Positions 35,440-46,760 are shown, counted from the stretch's first letter. The stretch is DNA of 64,000 nucleotides from Lathyrus oleraceus (GCF_024323335.1 NC_066585.1:344849846-344913845), one strand, 5' to 3'. The notes: generated by a model from the letters alone, not told the origin. Made by a program: numbers and translations.

Positions 35440-36817
35440 TAGGACTAAGGCAGTTGAAAAAGTATTTGGCAATTGGAAGGAGTCATACAAACAAATTCCA
35501 AAATACTTGGTCACTCTTAAATATTACGCTCCAGGGATTATTGTCAATTTGAAAACGTTGTTGGCGTATACCCTAGACGATACTTGTGTTATGGGTAATG
35601 GAATATTCCACCAACACTTCTGAGCGTATCAACCATGCATCAAAGTTTTTGATTTCTGTAAACTATTATACAAATTGATGGTTCATGGTTATACGGGAAA
35701 TATAAAGGAATGCAACTGATGGTAGTGTCAAAAGATGGCAACAAGAACATTTTTCCAATCGCACGTGGGGGATGGAGTTTTTTCCTAAAAAATCTTCGAT
35801 TGCACATTGCTCATCAACCTAACTTATGTTTGATCTCAAGCTAACACCCTTCAATAGTGAGTGCCTACAAAAAAATTAATAATGACTAGAAGGATCCTTC
35901 GTCGACGCATGTTTACTGTATTAGACATAGCGCTCAAAATTTCATGCGGGAGATCAAAGACAAAACACTGCGGATGAAGGTTGTTAATGCATGGTATGCA
36001 TTAACAGAACCTTCTTTCAAACACTACCGCAAAGACATCAAATTGTCAAACGCAGATGCAGTAAGGTGGATCGACAATATTCCATTGAAGAAGTGGACTA
36101 GGGCATACAACAACAATCAACATTGGGGCCACATGACAACAAATCTTGTGGAATCAATGAACTATGTCTTCAAAGACATCTGAACCTACCTATCACCGCT
36201 TTAGTGCAAGAACCCTATTTTAGGATAGGGGCACTGTTTGAGACCAGACGTTCCAAATGGAGTTCAGTTTTCAAATCTGGGAAGTTGTTCAGTGATGCTT
36301 CAATGGAATTTCTTAAAGAGGAAGTTGCCAAAGTTAACACACATGTGGTCACAATGTTAGACCATACAAAAGGTTGGTACAATGTTGTTGGGTCCGTGAT
36401 CACAATGAGGGAATGCTGAGGGGACACTATCGAGTGGAACTAGATAGAGGTTGGTGCGACTGTGGAAAGTTCCAAGCCTTTCGTATGCCCTGCTCCCATG
36501 TCATAGCGGCATGTTCAAAGGTTCAACGGGATCCATACTACTTACTATCCGATGTTTACAAAGTCATTAGTCTTTCCAATGTTTACAAAATTAGCTTTTC
36601 AGTGGTAGAAAAAGAGGATTATTGGCATGCATATCAAGGGGACATTCTCTGGAACAATGAAATAATGCGAAGAAATAAAAAGGGCCGCCCAAACAGCACC
36701 CGTATTCGAACCAAAATGGACACGACAAACAAAATGGTTAGATTATGTAGTTCATACCGTCAGCCCAGTCATAATCGTACTAACTGTCCCAGTGTTGGAA
36801 CAAGCACAACACGATAA
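35440..36817 (+). pseudogene. Mutator-like (MULE) transposase, decayed
   Basis: 35440-35640 is a broken N-terminal part. From 35671 one frame reads QIDGSWLYGKYKGMQLMVVS, the first catalytic Asp of the MULE DDE domain. The second Asp region is damaged (LISS-stop-HPSIVSAY, about 35830-35850). 35944-36183 encodes MREIKDKTLRMKVVNAW and WGHMTTNLVESMNYVFKDI; Glu in LVESMN is in the place of the third acid. A stop at 36181 and a shift follow. 36374-36817 carries the SWIM zinc finger (GWCDCGKFQAFRMPCSHVIA, the CxC...CxH form) and a C-terminal knuckle in which the second Cys is Tyr. It cannot encode active transposase. It begins right after the LTR end at 35433, so an LTR element probably landed in or next to the MULE. 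Confidence 0.85.
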
Positions 36818-36829
36818 TTTTCATTGTAA

Positions 36830-37080
36830 CTCTTTTGCTTTATATTAAAAACAACATTCTTTTCATATGATAGCTTTGTGAGGATATACCATCACAAACA
36901 AATACAACACGTACAACACATAAGCAACACATAAACAACAACACAACAAACTACAACAAATAAAATACCATCACTAACAAATACAACAAATAAACAACAT
37001 AAGTATGCGATTACAACAACATAAGTATGCGATTACAATAATCAAAACAATTTTTTGCATAGTATACAACATCCTGTGAA
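36830..37080. other. AC-rich low-complexity tract
   Basis: Contains many CAACA/ACAAATACAACA units on the plus strand and two direct copies of ATAAGTATGCGATTACAA (37000-37040). No gene. Confidence 0.6.
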
Positions 37081-37126
37081 CGTCTCTGTAAGTCTTAATA
37101 TCCACCCATAAATGAACTTCTCCATT

Positions 37127-37318
37127 TTAGTTGAATGTGGACTCAAGCCATTGAATTATTCTGATCCTTTCACCCTCTGCAATTTCTCCATCTAACCAAC
37201 GGTTCAAGGTCCTATTAAGACGTTCAAACGTTTCTATATTCCAAAGTCGGGTCTTTATCGAAGGGTGCACTGCTGAAAAGATTAAATTAGCATTTATCTT
37301 GTGAATATATGAATATTA
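37127..37318 (-). CDS. Small hypothetical ORF convergent with the MULE transposase
   Basis: The minus strand is open for about 62 codons, ending TAA at 37127-37129. It reads KTRLWNIETFERLNRTLNRW then LDGEIAEGERIRIIQWLEST, a charged helical protein without recognised domain. There is no in-frame ATG in this stretch; an upstream exon is possible, since CTTTTCAG, a fair 3' splice site, lies at about 37270. A TATA-like TATAAATA is present at 37418-37411 on the same strand. It could be a second gene of the MULE or a captured host fragment. Unknown function. Confidence 0.35.
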
Positions 37319-37410
37319 AGACATTTTAAAGAAAATAAAATTGAAGGATATTAAAGGAAAATGGAAGGAAGGTAAGAAGTTGTGTGAAAAATTATGGGAG
37401 AAACGTTATG

Positions 37411-37565
37411 TATTTATAGGTTAGCACACACATGCATATGCCATTGCCTTAGGCGCACACTCACATACCTACATGCATGCGCTAATGCATGTGGTGCATT
37501 CATATGCATGCACCATTGCATGTGACGTCTTCACATCCATGGCTGCATGCATACGCCAATGGGTA
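37411..37565 (-). promoter_or_regulatory. TATA-like box with upstream TGCATGCA (RY-type) cluster
   Basis: On the minus strand TATAAATA (37418-37411) is preceded upstream by six TGCATG/CATGCA motifs at about 37431, 37472, 37486, 37505, 37517 and 37544-37551, two of them in 8-bp palindromes. CATGCA is the RY motif bound by B3 factors such as ABI3/FUS3/LEC2. Binding is inferred from sequence only. Confidence 0.45.
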
Positions 37566-37704
37566 GGGTGCCTCGTTTGATTGGCAATTAGATGTGTCAG
37601 TACAACTGGCACATAAGTAATGAAAAGTGGTTATTTTGGTTATTAATTTAAAAAATAGATTATTTTAGTATTTAAATTGAAAAAGGTGGTTATTTTTTAA
37701 AAAA

Positions 37705-37859
37705 ACTCACCACTCCCACACTTGAGAGGAGTAGACAAGGATTGTTCAAAGAAAAAATGGTTGAGTTAATAAATTATCACAGTTACCGTTTAAAAGATAA
37801 CTTCTGAACCGTTTCATCAAAACATACAAAGTAATCGAAACCTTTGTGTCACTCAAAAA
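37705..37859 (+). promoter_or_regulatory. Single copy of the host-gene 5' leader (unamplified)
   Basis: Matches one unit of the 47449-51633 array from CACTCCCACAC up to the start codon. The G-box is CACTTG here, and the upstream AACGG core is lost (AATGG). The 65-codon leader frame seen in array units is shifted by a one-base deletion in the A-run (about 37760). It represents the state of the leader before amplification, or its collapse to one copy. Confidence 0.75.
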
Positions 37860-38574
37860 ATGAATGAAAACTCATTTTTGCAGACAAAACTCAAAGACCT
37901 AGTATCAATGTTGGACGATGTAATACTATGTGTCCACGAAAAACATTCACATGAAGACATTGAACATAAACTTACATTCATAGAAAACCTTGCATCTACT
38001 GAAGCTAAAGCTTAACCAACACAACATATGCATCACTTTACACAAAAGTTGGAATCATTGAAGAAATCTTTCAATGAAACAGACATCACTTTCACGACAT
38101 TTACAAATCCAAAATTTGACAAGGATTGTGTTTCCAATTCTAATTGTTCTTGTTCTTGTACTGAGTCTTGTTTGAAAGAGGAAGAACTTGATGAGAGCAA
38201 CTTGATTGTTATCGGTGACCCGGATAAGCTTTTCCCTGATTTTGTTGGTGAGAATGGTGTGGTGGGATTTAGAGAAAATGAGGTTGAGGAAATTGGTAAA
38301 AAGATTGATGTTGGAAGTGGAAAAATTGGAACTTTTTTATCATGATGCTGAGGAATTTTTTGAAGATTTTGATAAAGAAAGGGAATTTGATTATGGTTTA
38401 AAAGAGGAGGGAAATATGGAATTTGAGAAAATGAAAAGTGGGTTTGGGAAGAACTGTTGTGTGTTGTTTAATGGAGTTTTTATTGGTATGAGTTTGATGG
38501 GTTTCATTATGGTGAATCTTTCTGGGTGCTTTGATGAATATGTGGAACAAACAAGTTTTGCAACTCCAACATAG
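37860..38574 (+). pseudogene. Pseudogene copy of the 238-aa unknown host protein
   Basis: ATG at 37860 (MNENSFLQTKLKDL) and the same final TAG position as the gene at 51616-52332, with clear similarity along the whole length. It is broken by a TAA where the intact copy has TAT (about 38013) and by a one-base loss in an A/T run near 38333, after GSGKIG. The C-terminal hydrophobic segment (VFIGMSLMGFIMVNL) is still readable. Flanking 3' sequence to about 38720 also matches (52332-52480), so the unit was copied as genomic DNA. Cys-rich changes (NSNCSCSCTESC against NSNSSSSCTESC) are the only obvious composition change. Confidence 0.85.
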
Positions 38575-38619
38575 ATAGATAGGTTATTGTAAACTTTGTA
38601 TTCCAATATTTTTTGTTTA

Positions 38620-39420
38620 GTTTGATTTACTTCAAGAATATTTTAAATTATTATAGTTAGATGTTATGATATGATTTGTATTTTTGATTTAGATCAATTT
38701 ATTATTATGAATTATGTATAATCAAACCAATCATAATGGCTTGATTGATCGATGGATTATGTTTTTAGTTTAAAATGATGGTAAGATTAACTTCTACTCT
38801 ACAGTGCTCCAAACCTGATTACAACAATGGTGCAATAGTCCTCTGATGTGAATAATTATTGCTTTAACGGTTTGATTCTATGGCCTATGCTGCAACTAGA
38901 CTTGGATACCTATAACTAAAATCATAAATCGTATTTATAGTGTAACAATGCCTGTGAGGTTACTTAACACTTTCAACATTCGTGTGGAGAGAAAATCTCT
39001 AGTCATGGTCTTTTCCTAGCAACCGCCCTTAATTGGGCGCGAAAAAGGAAGATGGCGCCCACCATCTAGGCATGGCGTCCTCCATGTGCACAAAGTGAGG
39101 AAGACATGGTCTTGTGACCGTTGAAACATGGGTGAAAGCCTACACATCATGTCTACATACATGTCCAACACCGTGTGGAATGTTATGTGTGTATTTTCCA
39201 TTGAAAATCTCTGATTCTTGCGCTTTTCGCTTCCTTTTTATGTGAAAGGATTTATTTAGGAAATGTACCTGAAAACAAGACAAAAGACAAGCATAATGCA
39301 AGAAAATAACAATAAAACTATACTAATCATGTGCGATTCGAGCCATATATGTAGAGTGTTTCAGTGTTATCACTTCTCCATAGACAAGATATCAAATTTG
39401 CGACAACCTTCATCAATAAT
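38620..39420. other. Intergenic sequence, no gene recognised
   Basis: 38620-38720 is the 3' flank shared with the intact gene. 38990-39080 has GGGCGCGAAAAAGGAAG and ATGGCGCCC; such short GCGCC inverted repeats resemble an LTR U3, but no LTR ends were found. The rest is AT-rich. Confidence 0.4.
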
Positions 39421-40634
39421 ACTGGTCTTTTTGGACCAAACACACACTCTCTTTGACTTCCATGCATTCATTGGGTTAAGCACCTCATGATCAAGAACCA
39501 ATCTCTGAATCAAACACTTCATGCATTACCCTGTGGAGCCTCATGCTTTGGAAAACTTCATGCATTACCCTGTGGAGCCTCATGCTCTAGCAAACCTCAT
39601 GCATTGCCCTCTAGAGCCTCATGCTTTGGAAAACCTATTGCATTTCCCTATCGAGCCTCATGCTCTGTCAAACCCTTTTATTTTATATTTCTCTGGAAAA
39701 CCTCATGCTCTGGAAGCTCTCATACATTGCCCTGTGGAGTCTCATGCTCTGGCAACTCTCATGCATTGCCCTATGAAGACTCATGCTCTAGAAAACCTTC
39801 ATACATTACCCTATGAAGCTTCATGCACTGGAAACCCCCTTGTTGTAGGTCTTGATCCTTGTATCTAGGAAAAATCCTACAACCTTGCATTGGCCATAAC
39901 ATATATTGGTTAACTCCACACGCTCTTTGGTTAAGACACAATTGCCTATGGATTCAAACAACACAACCCTTAGTTCAAGTAATACTTTCACCATACCTTA
40001 ATAATTCTTTCCTCTTTAAACACAATGTTTTTGCGATTCAAGCATTTTCTTTTGCATTCAAGTCAATCAACTCTTTCTTTTTTCTTTTATCACACAAACG
40101 TTTTCAAAGCAATTTTATTTCTATTTATAAAAGAACCGTTATAATCTATTCCTTAGCAGTCAAACTAAAAGCTTAGAGCATTTGCACAAGGATCAGAATC
40201 AGCTAACATATGCACACTTCTAGGATATGATTATAACTGTTCCCTTAAAATAACCAACACATCCTTATTTTCTACCATGAACTACGGAGCTTTGATTTTC
40301 TTATTGCACTATGATAATACGTAGGCACAGGGGTTTGAATCCTTGGCGAGAAAACTAATTTAAAACTTATTTTTCACCTTTTAGCCATTCACAAGTAACC
40401 ATTAGATAATAATACCCATTTGCACAATGAACAATCAAAATGGTTCCCGTTGAGTACAACGGATGTGAGGGGTGCTAATACCTTTCCTTTGCATAACCAA
40501 CTTCCTCACCCTTTTTCTCTTCCCATGGGTTTTATCGATATTTTCCCTTTCCTTCGGGAATAAATAAAGTTTGATGGCGACTATGTTGTATCTTCGAGCG
40601 TGCGATGCGCTCAGGTATTTTTCACAGCGAGACA
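39420..40634 (+). repeat. LTR remnant 1 (Tat-like family), 3' end
   Basis: Ends TTTTTCACAGCGAGACA at 40634, matching the LTR ends at 35433 and 43156. It shares with remnant 2 the blocks TTTGGACCAAACAC, GTAGGTCTTGATCC and GATAATACGTAGGCAC. Its start is not recognisable, so it is probably 5'-truncated. It contains a 39-bp minisatellite. Confidence 0.65.
39510..39835 (+). repeat. Minisatellite, 39-bp unit, about 8 copies
   Basis: Units such as CTTCATGCATTACCCTGTGG followed by AGCCTCATGCTCTGGAAAAC begin at 39517, 39556, about 39595 and on. The unit is a multiple of three, so two frames stay open (13-residue repeats, e.g. HALPCGASCFGKL). This is a by-product of period and not evidence of a gene. 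Confidence 0.8.
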
Positions 40635-41829
40635 TGAGTCAACACCAAATTCGAAGGGCCGCCGGAGCTACCCTGGCAGGTAAGCTCATAAACTATCCTT
40701 TTCTTCTTCTTCTGCGTGCACCTTTCTCCTTGCCATTGTGTTGTGCTTATTGCATAGAACCATAAACCTCATGTAATTGCTTGAACGAAAACTTGTATGT
40801 GATTTAATTCATGTTTGGCTTAGATTTAGGGTTTGTTGTGGGAATGGATTTTGTTGGAGTTTCGTGGATGAAATAGAAAACGAGGGTAAGAGACATGGAA
40901 AGGACAAAGAGGTGAGTTTTTTTTGTGGTGCTTGGTGTTGATTATCCTTGCTTCGCCGCCTCCGGAAGTAAAAAAGTTATGAGAGAGAAAGATAAGTCTG
41001 ATGGAAGTAAGAAATAGAAATGAGAGTGAATTTAGACTCATTCATTTTCCCTCAAGCGTGTTGGGCCCAAGACATAACAAGCTTAAAGGGTTTTGTTGGC
41101 TAAACCTATTCTCATTAACATACACCCTCCTCCCCGAGTTCAATAAAAGATCCTTGGGCCTTTTCACTACATGGGCCTAGTGCTATTTCTGCTGGACATA
41201 CTCCCTGATCCAGATGCATACCCCCTTTGTAGAAGTGGAATTTTAATTATTATTTATTCATTCTTTTTCATTTTAATTCTTTTTTACATAAAAAGGTACA
41301 TATTAAAATAGACTTTTTTATCACATTAAAAATGATTCTTAGGTTAAATTTTAATTAGGAGTAGTATTTTAATTAGGTTTAATTTCTAATTTTCTTTTTA
41401 ATTTCATTTCATGATATGTAAGAGATTAGAATTAACATATGTTAATCCTAATTTTTAATACCTTCTACTTTTGCTCATATTTTCATGTGTTTACTGATTG
41501 GTTCTTAATATGATCATATCCCTCATAAAATAGTTGATCAAATTTAACTTTGATCAATTAATTGCATATTACGAACAATATATATGCTCCCCCTATTCAA
41601 TCAAGTGATCATAAGTACCTTGATCACTTGATTGAGTTAGACCTTTGTACCTGCATAACACCCGATTCATCAAGTCTATCAAGTCAATTCAAGACTTCAT
41701 ATTAAAGAATCTGAAGATAGAAGGACATCAAGATCTAACCATGTTGACCTTCATCTATTCAAGAACATCACCTCACCCTTTACAAAACAAAAAGACTTTT
41801 CTTTCTTTTAAAACACATGTTAGTTAGGA
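40635..41829. other. Sequence between the two LTR remnants, no gene recognised
   Basis: 40660-41120 is relatively GC-rich with CCGCCGGAGCTACC and CTTCGCCGCCTCCGG, but no coherent protein frame was found. 41230-41640 is AT-rich. No PBS follows the LTR end at 40634, so the two remnants do not look like one short element. Confidence 0.4.
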
Positions 41830-43156
41830 TGAGAATTGTGTGCCACGAGCCTTAAGCAACGGAGAAGAATGAGAATGATTTTCCTATCCTTGTTCTGAGT
41901 ATCTTTGAATATGGGATGTAAGCCCGAGTTAATCAAAGTATTTTCCTCTGTTCATAGACTTTAGTGCAATTAAAATCAAATAATTTCAAACTTTCTTCAC
42001 CACAAACAACACTTCAACAATCGAACATCCACAATATCTTTCTATTTGGACCAAACACCATGCTCTTTGAATATCCATACACTCTTGAGGTTAATCACCT
42101 TCCTTTAGTTAATCACCTCATATATGGGTTGATCACCTTATCATGGTTAAACACCCGTCTCTGAACCATACCCCCCTCTTTGGATTAATCTCCTTCTTAT
42201 GGTTAAAACCCTTCTCATTCATGTTTTCTTGTCATAACATGTACTTAGGTAAGCCCTTTTCTCATGCATGTTTTTCTTGCCATACCCTGTGCTTAAGCAA
42301 ACCCTCTTCTCATGCATGTTTTCCTTGTCAGGCCCTGTGCTTAGGCAAACCCTCTTCTCATGCATGCTTGCCTTGTCATACCGTGTGCTTAGGCAAACCC
42401 CCATCTCTTACATGTTCGTCTTGTAAAATCCTATGGTTAGACAAACCCATGTCTTGCATGTTCGTCTTGTCAGATCTTGTGCTTAGACAAACCTTTCTCT
42501 TGCATGCTTGCCTTGTCAGACCTGGTCCTTAGGCATAACCCCTTCTTGTAGGTCTTGATCCCCGGATCTAGACAAAACCCTACAATTTTGCATTGGCTAA
42601 TCCCCGTTATTGGTTAAACGCCATACTCTTTGGTTCATATACACCACTCTATAGGTCCAAACAATACATTCTTGGTCCAAACAACACCTTCACCATTTCA
42701 CAAATATTTTCCATTTATTCACAAACTTTTTCAATTCAATTCAATCATAAACTCTTTGCAAAACAAAACAAATAACTTCCTTTTCATAAAAGAATTGTTA
42801 TAATTCGTTCCTTAGAAGTCAAACTAAAATCTTAGAGCATCCAGACTAGGATCGAAACATCTAATGTCAGAGCACTTCTAGGATACGATTATAACACTGT
42901 TCTCTAAAAACAACCAATAAATTTATAGTTTTCTAACATGAACTATGGAGCTCTGATTTTCTCATTGCACTATGATAATACGTAGGCACGAGGGTTCCAA
43001 TACCTTCCACTTACATAACCCACTTCCTTACCCTTTTTCTGTTCCTCTTGGGTTTTATTGATATTTTCGTTTTCTCTTAGAATAAATAAAATCCAGTGAC
43101 GACTTTGTTGTATCTTCAAGAGTATTATGTGCTCAGGTATTTTTCGCGGTGGGACA
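41830..43156 (+). repeat. LTR remnant 2 (Tat-like family), 3' end
   Basis: Starts to match the 34468/34638 units at GTGTGCCACGAGCCTTAAG and ends TTTTTCGCGGTGGGACA at 43156. Parts of LINE 1 follow at once, so this LTR inserted into, or joined to, the LINE. Contains a 48-bp minisatellite. Confidence 0.65.
42225..42535 (+). repeat. Minisatellite, about 48-bp unit, 6 copies
   Basis: Repeats of the type TCTCATGCATGTTTTCCTTG then TCAGGCCCTGTGCTTAGGCA; later units are more diverged. As with the 39-bp repeat, the period is a multiple of three and leaves open frames by chance. Confidence 0.75.
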
Positions 43157-43928
43157 GATGCGTGTAACTTCGGTTCATTATTTATTTTTGACTAATTTTC
43201 ATCAAGTCGGACCAATTCATCCAGGGCGGGGTTTGAGACAAGGAAACCCTCTTTTTCCATATCTTTTTATCCTAATAGGGGAAGACCTTTCATCACTCAT
43301 TCGTAAAGCAATGGCCAGAGGAGACATTCATGGTGTTTAGATATGTAGAGGGCACCAATGGTGTTCATTCTACTTTTTGCTGACGATTGTTTTCTTTTTT
43401 GCAAGACTAATCTATCTAAAGCAAGTCATCTCATGTAAATTATTTGACTGTATGCAGAAATATCGGGTCAATAAATTAACCTGACCAAGTCGGAGGTGTT
43501 TATTAGTCAAAAAATTAGTCGACAAGCTCAAAAAGACATGTGGTAGGTACGAGAACTTAATTACGCTTGCCTTCAATGGTTGGAAGAAACAAAAAGGAAA
43601 TATTGAATTCATTAAGGACCATATTTGGAAGAGAATTAACTCCTGGAGAGGCCATCCGTTGTCAAGGACGGGGAAAAAGGTAATGATTTAAATCAGCTCT
43701 ACAGGAGATTTTGTCTTACGCGATGAGTATCTTTACTTTACCAGATTCCACGGTGAACGATATTGAGAAAATGGTAAATTCATTCTGGTCGAGAGGAGGT
43801 AATAACAATAAGGGTATTAGATGACTGGCGTGAGATATATTGACTTGTCTTAAGAATGAAAGAGGTATGTGATTTTGTTATTTTAAGACACTTAACATGG
43901 CTATGGTGGAGAAGCAAGGATGGCATAT
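43157..43928 (+). pseudogene. L1-type LINE reverse transcriptase fragment (5' piece)
   Basis: Begins inside RT: QVGPIHPGRGLRQGNPLFPY matches the GLRQGDPLSP block of plant L1 RTs; ARGDIHGV follows. The catalytic ADD box region reads out of frame at about 43375-43390 (TTTGCTGACGATTG). Several stops and shifts. The thumb-side text (FKTLNMAMVEKQGWH) lies at 43880-43922, where the solo LTR interrupts it; the LINE resumes at 45452. Confidence 0.75.
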
Positions 43929-45446
43929 TGTTAGATGCCCAAGTTTGCTTATTTGAGCTATCAAATGTGGGCATCTTTCACTCCTTTTTGTCGAAAAAGT
44001 GTTCGAAACCGCCCTTGCTTTTGTTGATTTGCAATACTATGTGAAATGATCTTAGTACCTTTAATTTGTGTGTTATTGTGCAGGAATTAGGCATGAAAGA
44101 GTAGAAAACTAAGGCACAAGAAAGATGGCAAAGGAACCAAGAAAGAAAGCAAACATAAGCAAGCTCGCTAGGCGAGTGAGGTAGCGAAGTACTCGCTAGG
44201 CGAGCACGCAGCGAGATGCCAGCGAACACTCCCAAATTTGGACAGAACCAAAAAAGATCAACACTCGCTAGGCGAGCAACTAGCGAACAATTCCAGTAGC
44301 AAAAAGATCAAAACTCGTTGTGGCGAGGGAAGTAGCTAAGTACTCGCTAGGCGAGCATCCAGCAGGCAGGTAGCAAACAATTCCAGTAGAAAATTCATCA
44401 AGACTCGCTGGAGCGAATGAGAGGAGCGAGGGATTCGCCTAGCGAAGGATTGTTCGCCTACCGAACAGATGCAAACTGGTTTGGGATGATTCCTCTGGAC
44501 GCAGGCTCTTCTGGTGACTTATTTTGGGGCTCGCTAGGCGAACCATTCTACTCGCCTAGCGAGCATGACAACTCAGATACCATTACTATAAGTAGCATGG
44601 GCTACTTTTTGGAACAAATTTTCCTTTTTCTTGGGATCATCTTTTTACTTGTTTTCATGCTAGAGGTGATTTTTGTGCCCTAGAAACCCCATTTCTCATT
44701 CTTCTTCTTCTCTTGACAATATTTTACAAAAAGAAGGTGGATTCCCATCCAATCTCGATTTTTCGACTCGGATGTTGATCAACCTTCTTCCGAAACTTGT
44801 TGTTCAAGCTACCATGAAAATGAGTAGCTAAGTCTTTCATTTTGTCAAGGTTAGATGTAGATGATCATAAGCTTTGTATGTATATGGGTTGATCTTCATT
44901 TGTAAACTCTTTGATGATGAATGTATGGTGAAAACCTTGTTTTATTGATAACTCTTTGTGTTGGTTTATGATTGAAAGGTGTTTTCCAACTCTTGACCTA
45001 GGTTTTCATCCATCCTTGTTCTTTAGCTAGAGATAGTCTTGAATGATTTTGTTCACTAAAAAGTTAAACCTAAAAGTTGTCATTTTGATAGATTGTGTGA
45101 GAGATCAACAATGGATCAAAATGGGAAAAACCATAATGTGTGTTAGAAATAAACACATTGGGAGGACTTTGTGAATGTGTTTATCATCTAATGGAGTTTA
45201 TGAGTTTTGTTTGATCGAACATATGCATGCAAAGTGATCGTCGAACCCTAACTTTGACAATCTTTCTCAAATCGTAAAACCAAAACTTTTAGCAATTTCT
45301 TACTTTTTATGCAAGCTACCGTAACCGAAAACTAAAACCCCCTTGTTACTATAAGTTGAGAACTTAACAACTGTCTAACGGCGGAAATATCACATAATCC
45401 CTGTGGAGACGATAACAAATCCCGATACTCTATCCTTGTACCAACA
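43929..45446. mobile_element. Solo LTR (1518 bp) inserted in LINE 1
   Basis: Starts TGTTAGATGCCC and ends CTTGTACCAACA, giving TGTT/AACA inverted ends. It is flanked by a perfect 5-bp target duplication, CATAT (43924-43928 and 45447-45451). No internal region, PBS or protein is present, so it is a solo LTR made by LTR-LTR recombination. 44164-44563 holds a cluster of CTCGC-TAG-GCGAG palindromes. Family unknown, probably Ty3/gypsy by size and by the ATCCCTGTGGAGACGAT text near the end. Orientation is not certain. Confidence 0.85.
44164..44563. repeat. Cluster of CTCGCTAGGCGAG-type palindromes in the solo LTR
   Basis: 13-bp motifs with perfect CTCGC/GCGAG arms around TAG or CTA start at 44164, 44192, 44264 and 44343, with variants at 44404, 44434, 44453, 44530 and 44551. 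The last two are 21 bp apart and in opposite orientation of the central TAG/CTA. Further half sites (AGCGAACA, GCGAGATG) lie between. Confidence 0.75.
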
Positions 45447-45451
45447 CATAT

Positions 45452-46760
45452 TAGATGCAACTGAATACTATGGTAGCTAGAGTTTTCAGAGCTAAGGATT
45501 TCCCCGTTCATAGTTTTTTTATGCTAGTCTTGGAAATAACCCTAGCTATGTCTGGAGAAGTTTATGGAAAGAGATGTAGGTTCTCACCCTAGGGTGTCAA
45601 TGGAGGGTTAGTGATGGGAATAAGATTAATGTAATGTCTAAACCATGGTTGAGAAGTGAAGAAAAAGGTCGGGTGTGTGGACTCCACAAGGATAAGGTGT
45701 GTTTACTCATGATGTAGCTAAGGAAATTGAGAAGGTGCCCTTATGGAAAGATGTTAGTGAGGATTGTTTGGTTTGGAGAGAGGAACAAACTGGTATCTAT
45801 AGCATAAAATTAGGGTACAAATTGTGATTATATCTCAAAGTGGTCAAATATGGGGAAGTATAGAAGGTGATTGGGATCATTTTTGTAAGATAAGAGCTCC
45901 ACCAAAAGCTAAGCATTTACTTTAGCAGATTTTTCGTGGTTGCCTTCATATTCAAAGCCATATGAGATAACACTATGTTCCCTGCCCTACTATATGTCAG
46001 TTATGTGAAGAATGTGTGGAAGATGAGTGGCATGTGTTCTTTGATTGTACAACAACATCATAGTGCTAAAGTGTGGTAGTTTGGGTGACATCATAACTCC
46101 TCGATTACAAACCTTCAATGAAGCGGGAACGATAATTCAAGACATATGTAGTAAAGATGATAAAATGGTTGCAGGTAGAGTAGTTGTTATGTTATGGGTG
46201 CTTTGGAATAATAGAAATAATTGGTTATGTAATGATAAGAAGGAGAGGGCGAATAATTTGGGTATACAAGCATTCAATAGTTGGAAGGATTCGTTCATGG
46301 CACAAAACTTTCAACTAGATAATGACAATGACCGACAAAGTCAGCAACAAATATTGTGGCGGCTGCCTAGGATAGGATGGGTGAAATGTAATGTTGATGT
46401 TGAATTTAACATCTAAAGGGAAACAACGAATAAATGGTGATGTTATAGAGATTGCAGTAGAATGGTCATCATGGCGGGAACAACTTGGGATGTAGGTCGT
46501 TACTCCATAATAGAAGTTGATGCTTTGGCATTGAAAGAGGTCGTGCTAGAAGCCATTTAGTTAAAAATAAAGTTTGTTTTTTTTAAAGTGGTTTCCAAAT
46601 GGTTGTACAAATTGTTCATCCAAACTATGATGGCAATTCAAAATTTAGTTTGATTATTTTTAGTATTAAGAACTAGTTAGCCCTACATGTCGACTTTAAG
46701 GTAAATGTTGATAAATGCCTTGCGAATTTGGTTGCCCACGTGTTAATTAAAATGGTCAAT
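45452..46760 (+). pseudogene. L1-type LINE 3' piece: zinc-binding and RNase H-like region
   Basis: Continues LINE 1 after the solo LTR with VARVFRAKDFP. The plant LINE zinc-binding region reads IRAPPKAKHLL, then CPTICQLCEECVEDEWHVFF (about 45890-46045). 46045-46416 is open for 123 codons (VLWNNRNNWLCNDKKERANN, GWVKCNVDVEFN), the usual lead-in to a C-terminal RNase H, and 46490-46560 has SIIEVDALALKEVV. Stops and shifts throughout. No poly(A) tail or target duplication was identified. Confidence 0.7.

Noticed and set aside
39487..39868. Cys-rich 109- and 115-codon frames as genes
   Set aside because: Both are by-products of a 39-bp minisatellite; no start context or conservation.
40635..41829. 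Internal region of a short element between two LTRs
   Set aside because: No PBS after 40634, no PPT before 41830, and the LTRs differ too much in their repeats.
42143..42532. 129-codon Cys-rich frame as a gene
   Set aside because: Produced by the 48-bp minisatellite in an LTR.
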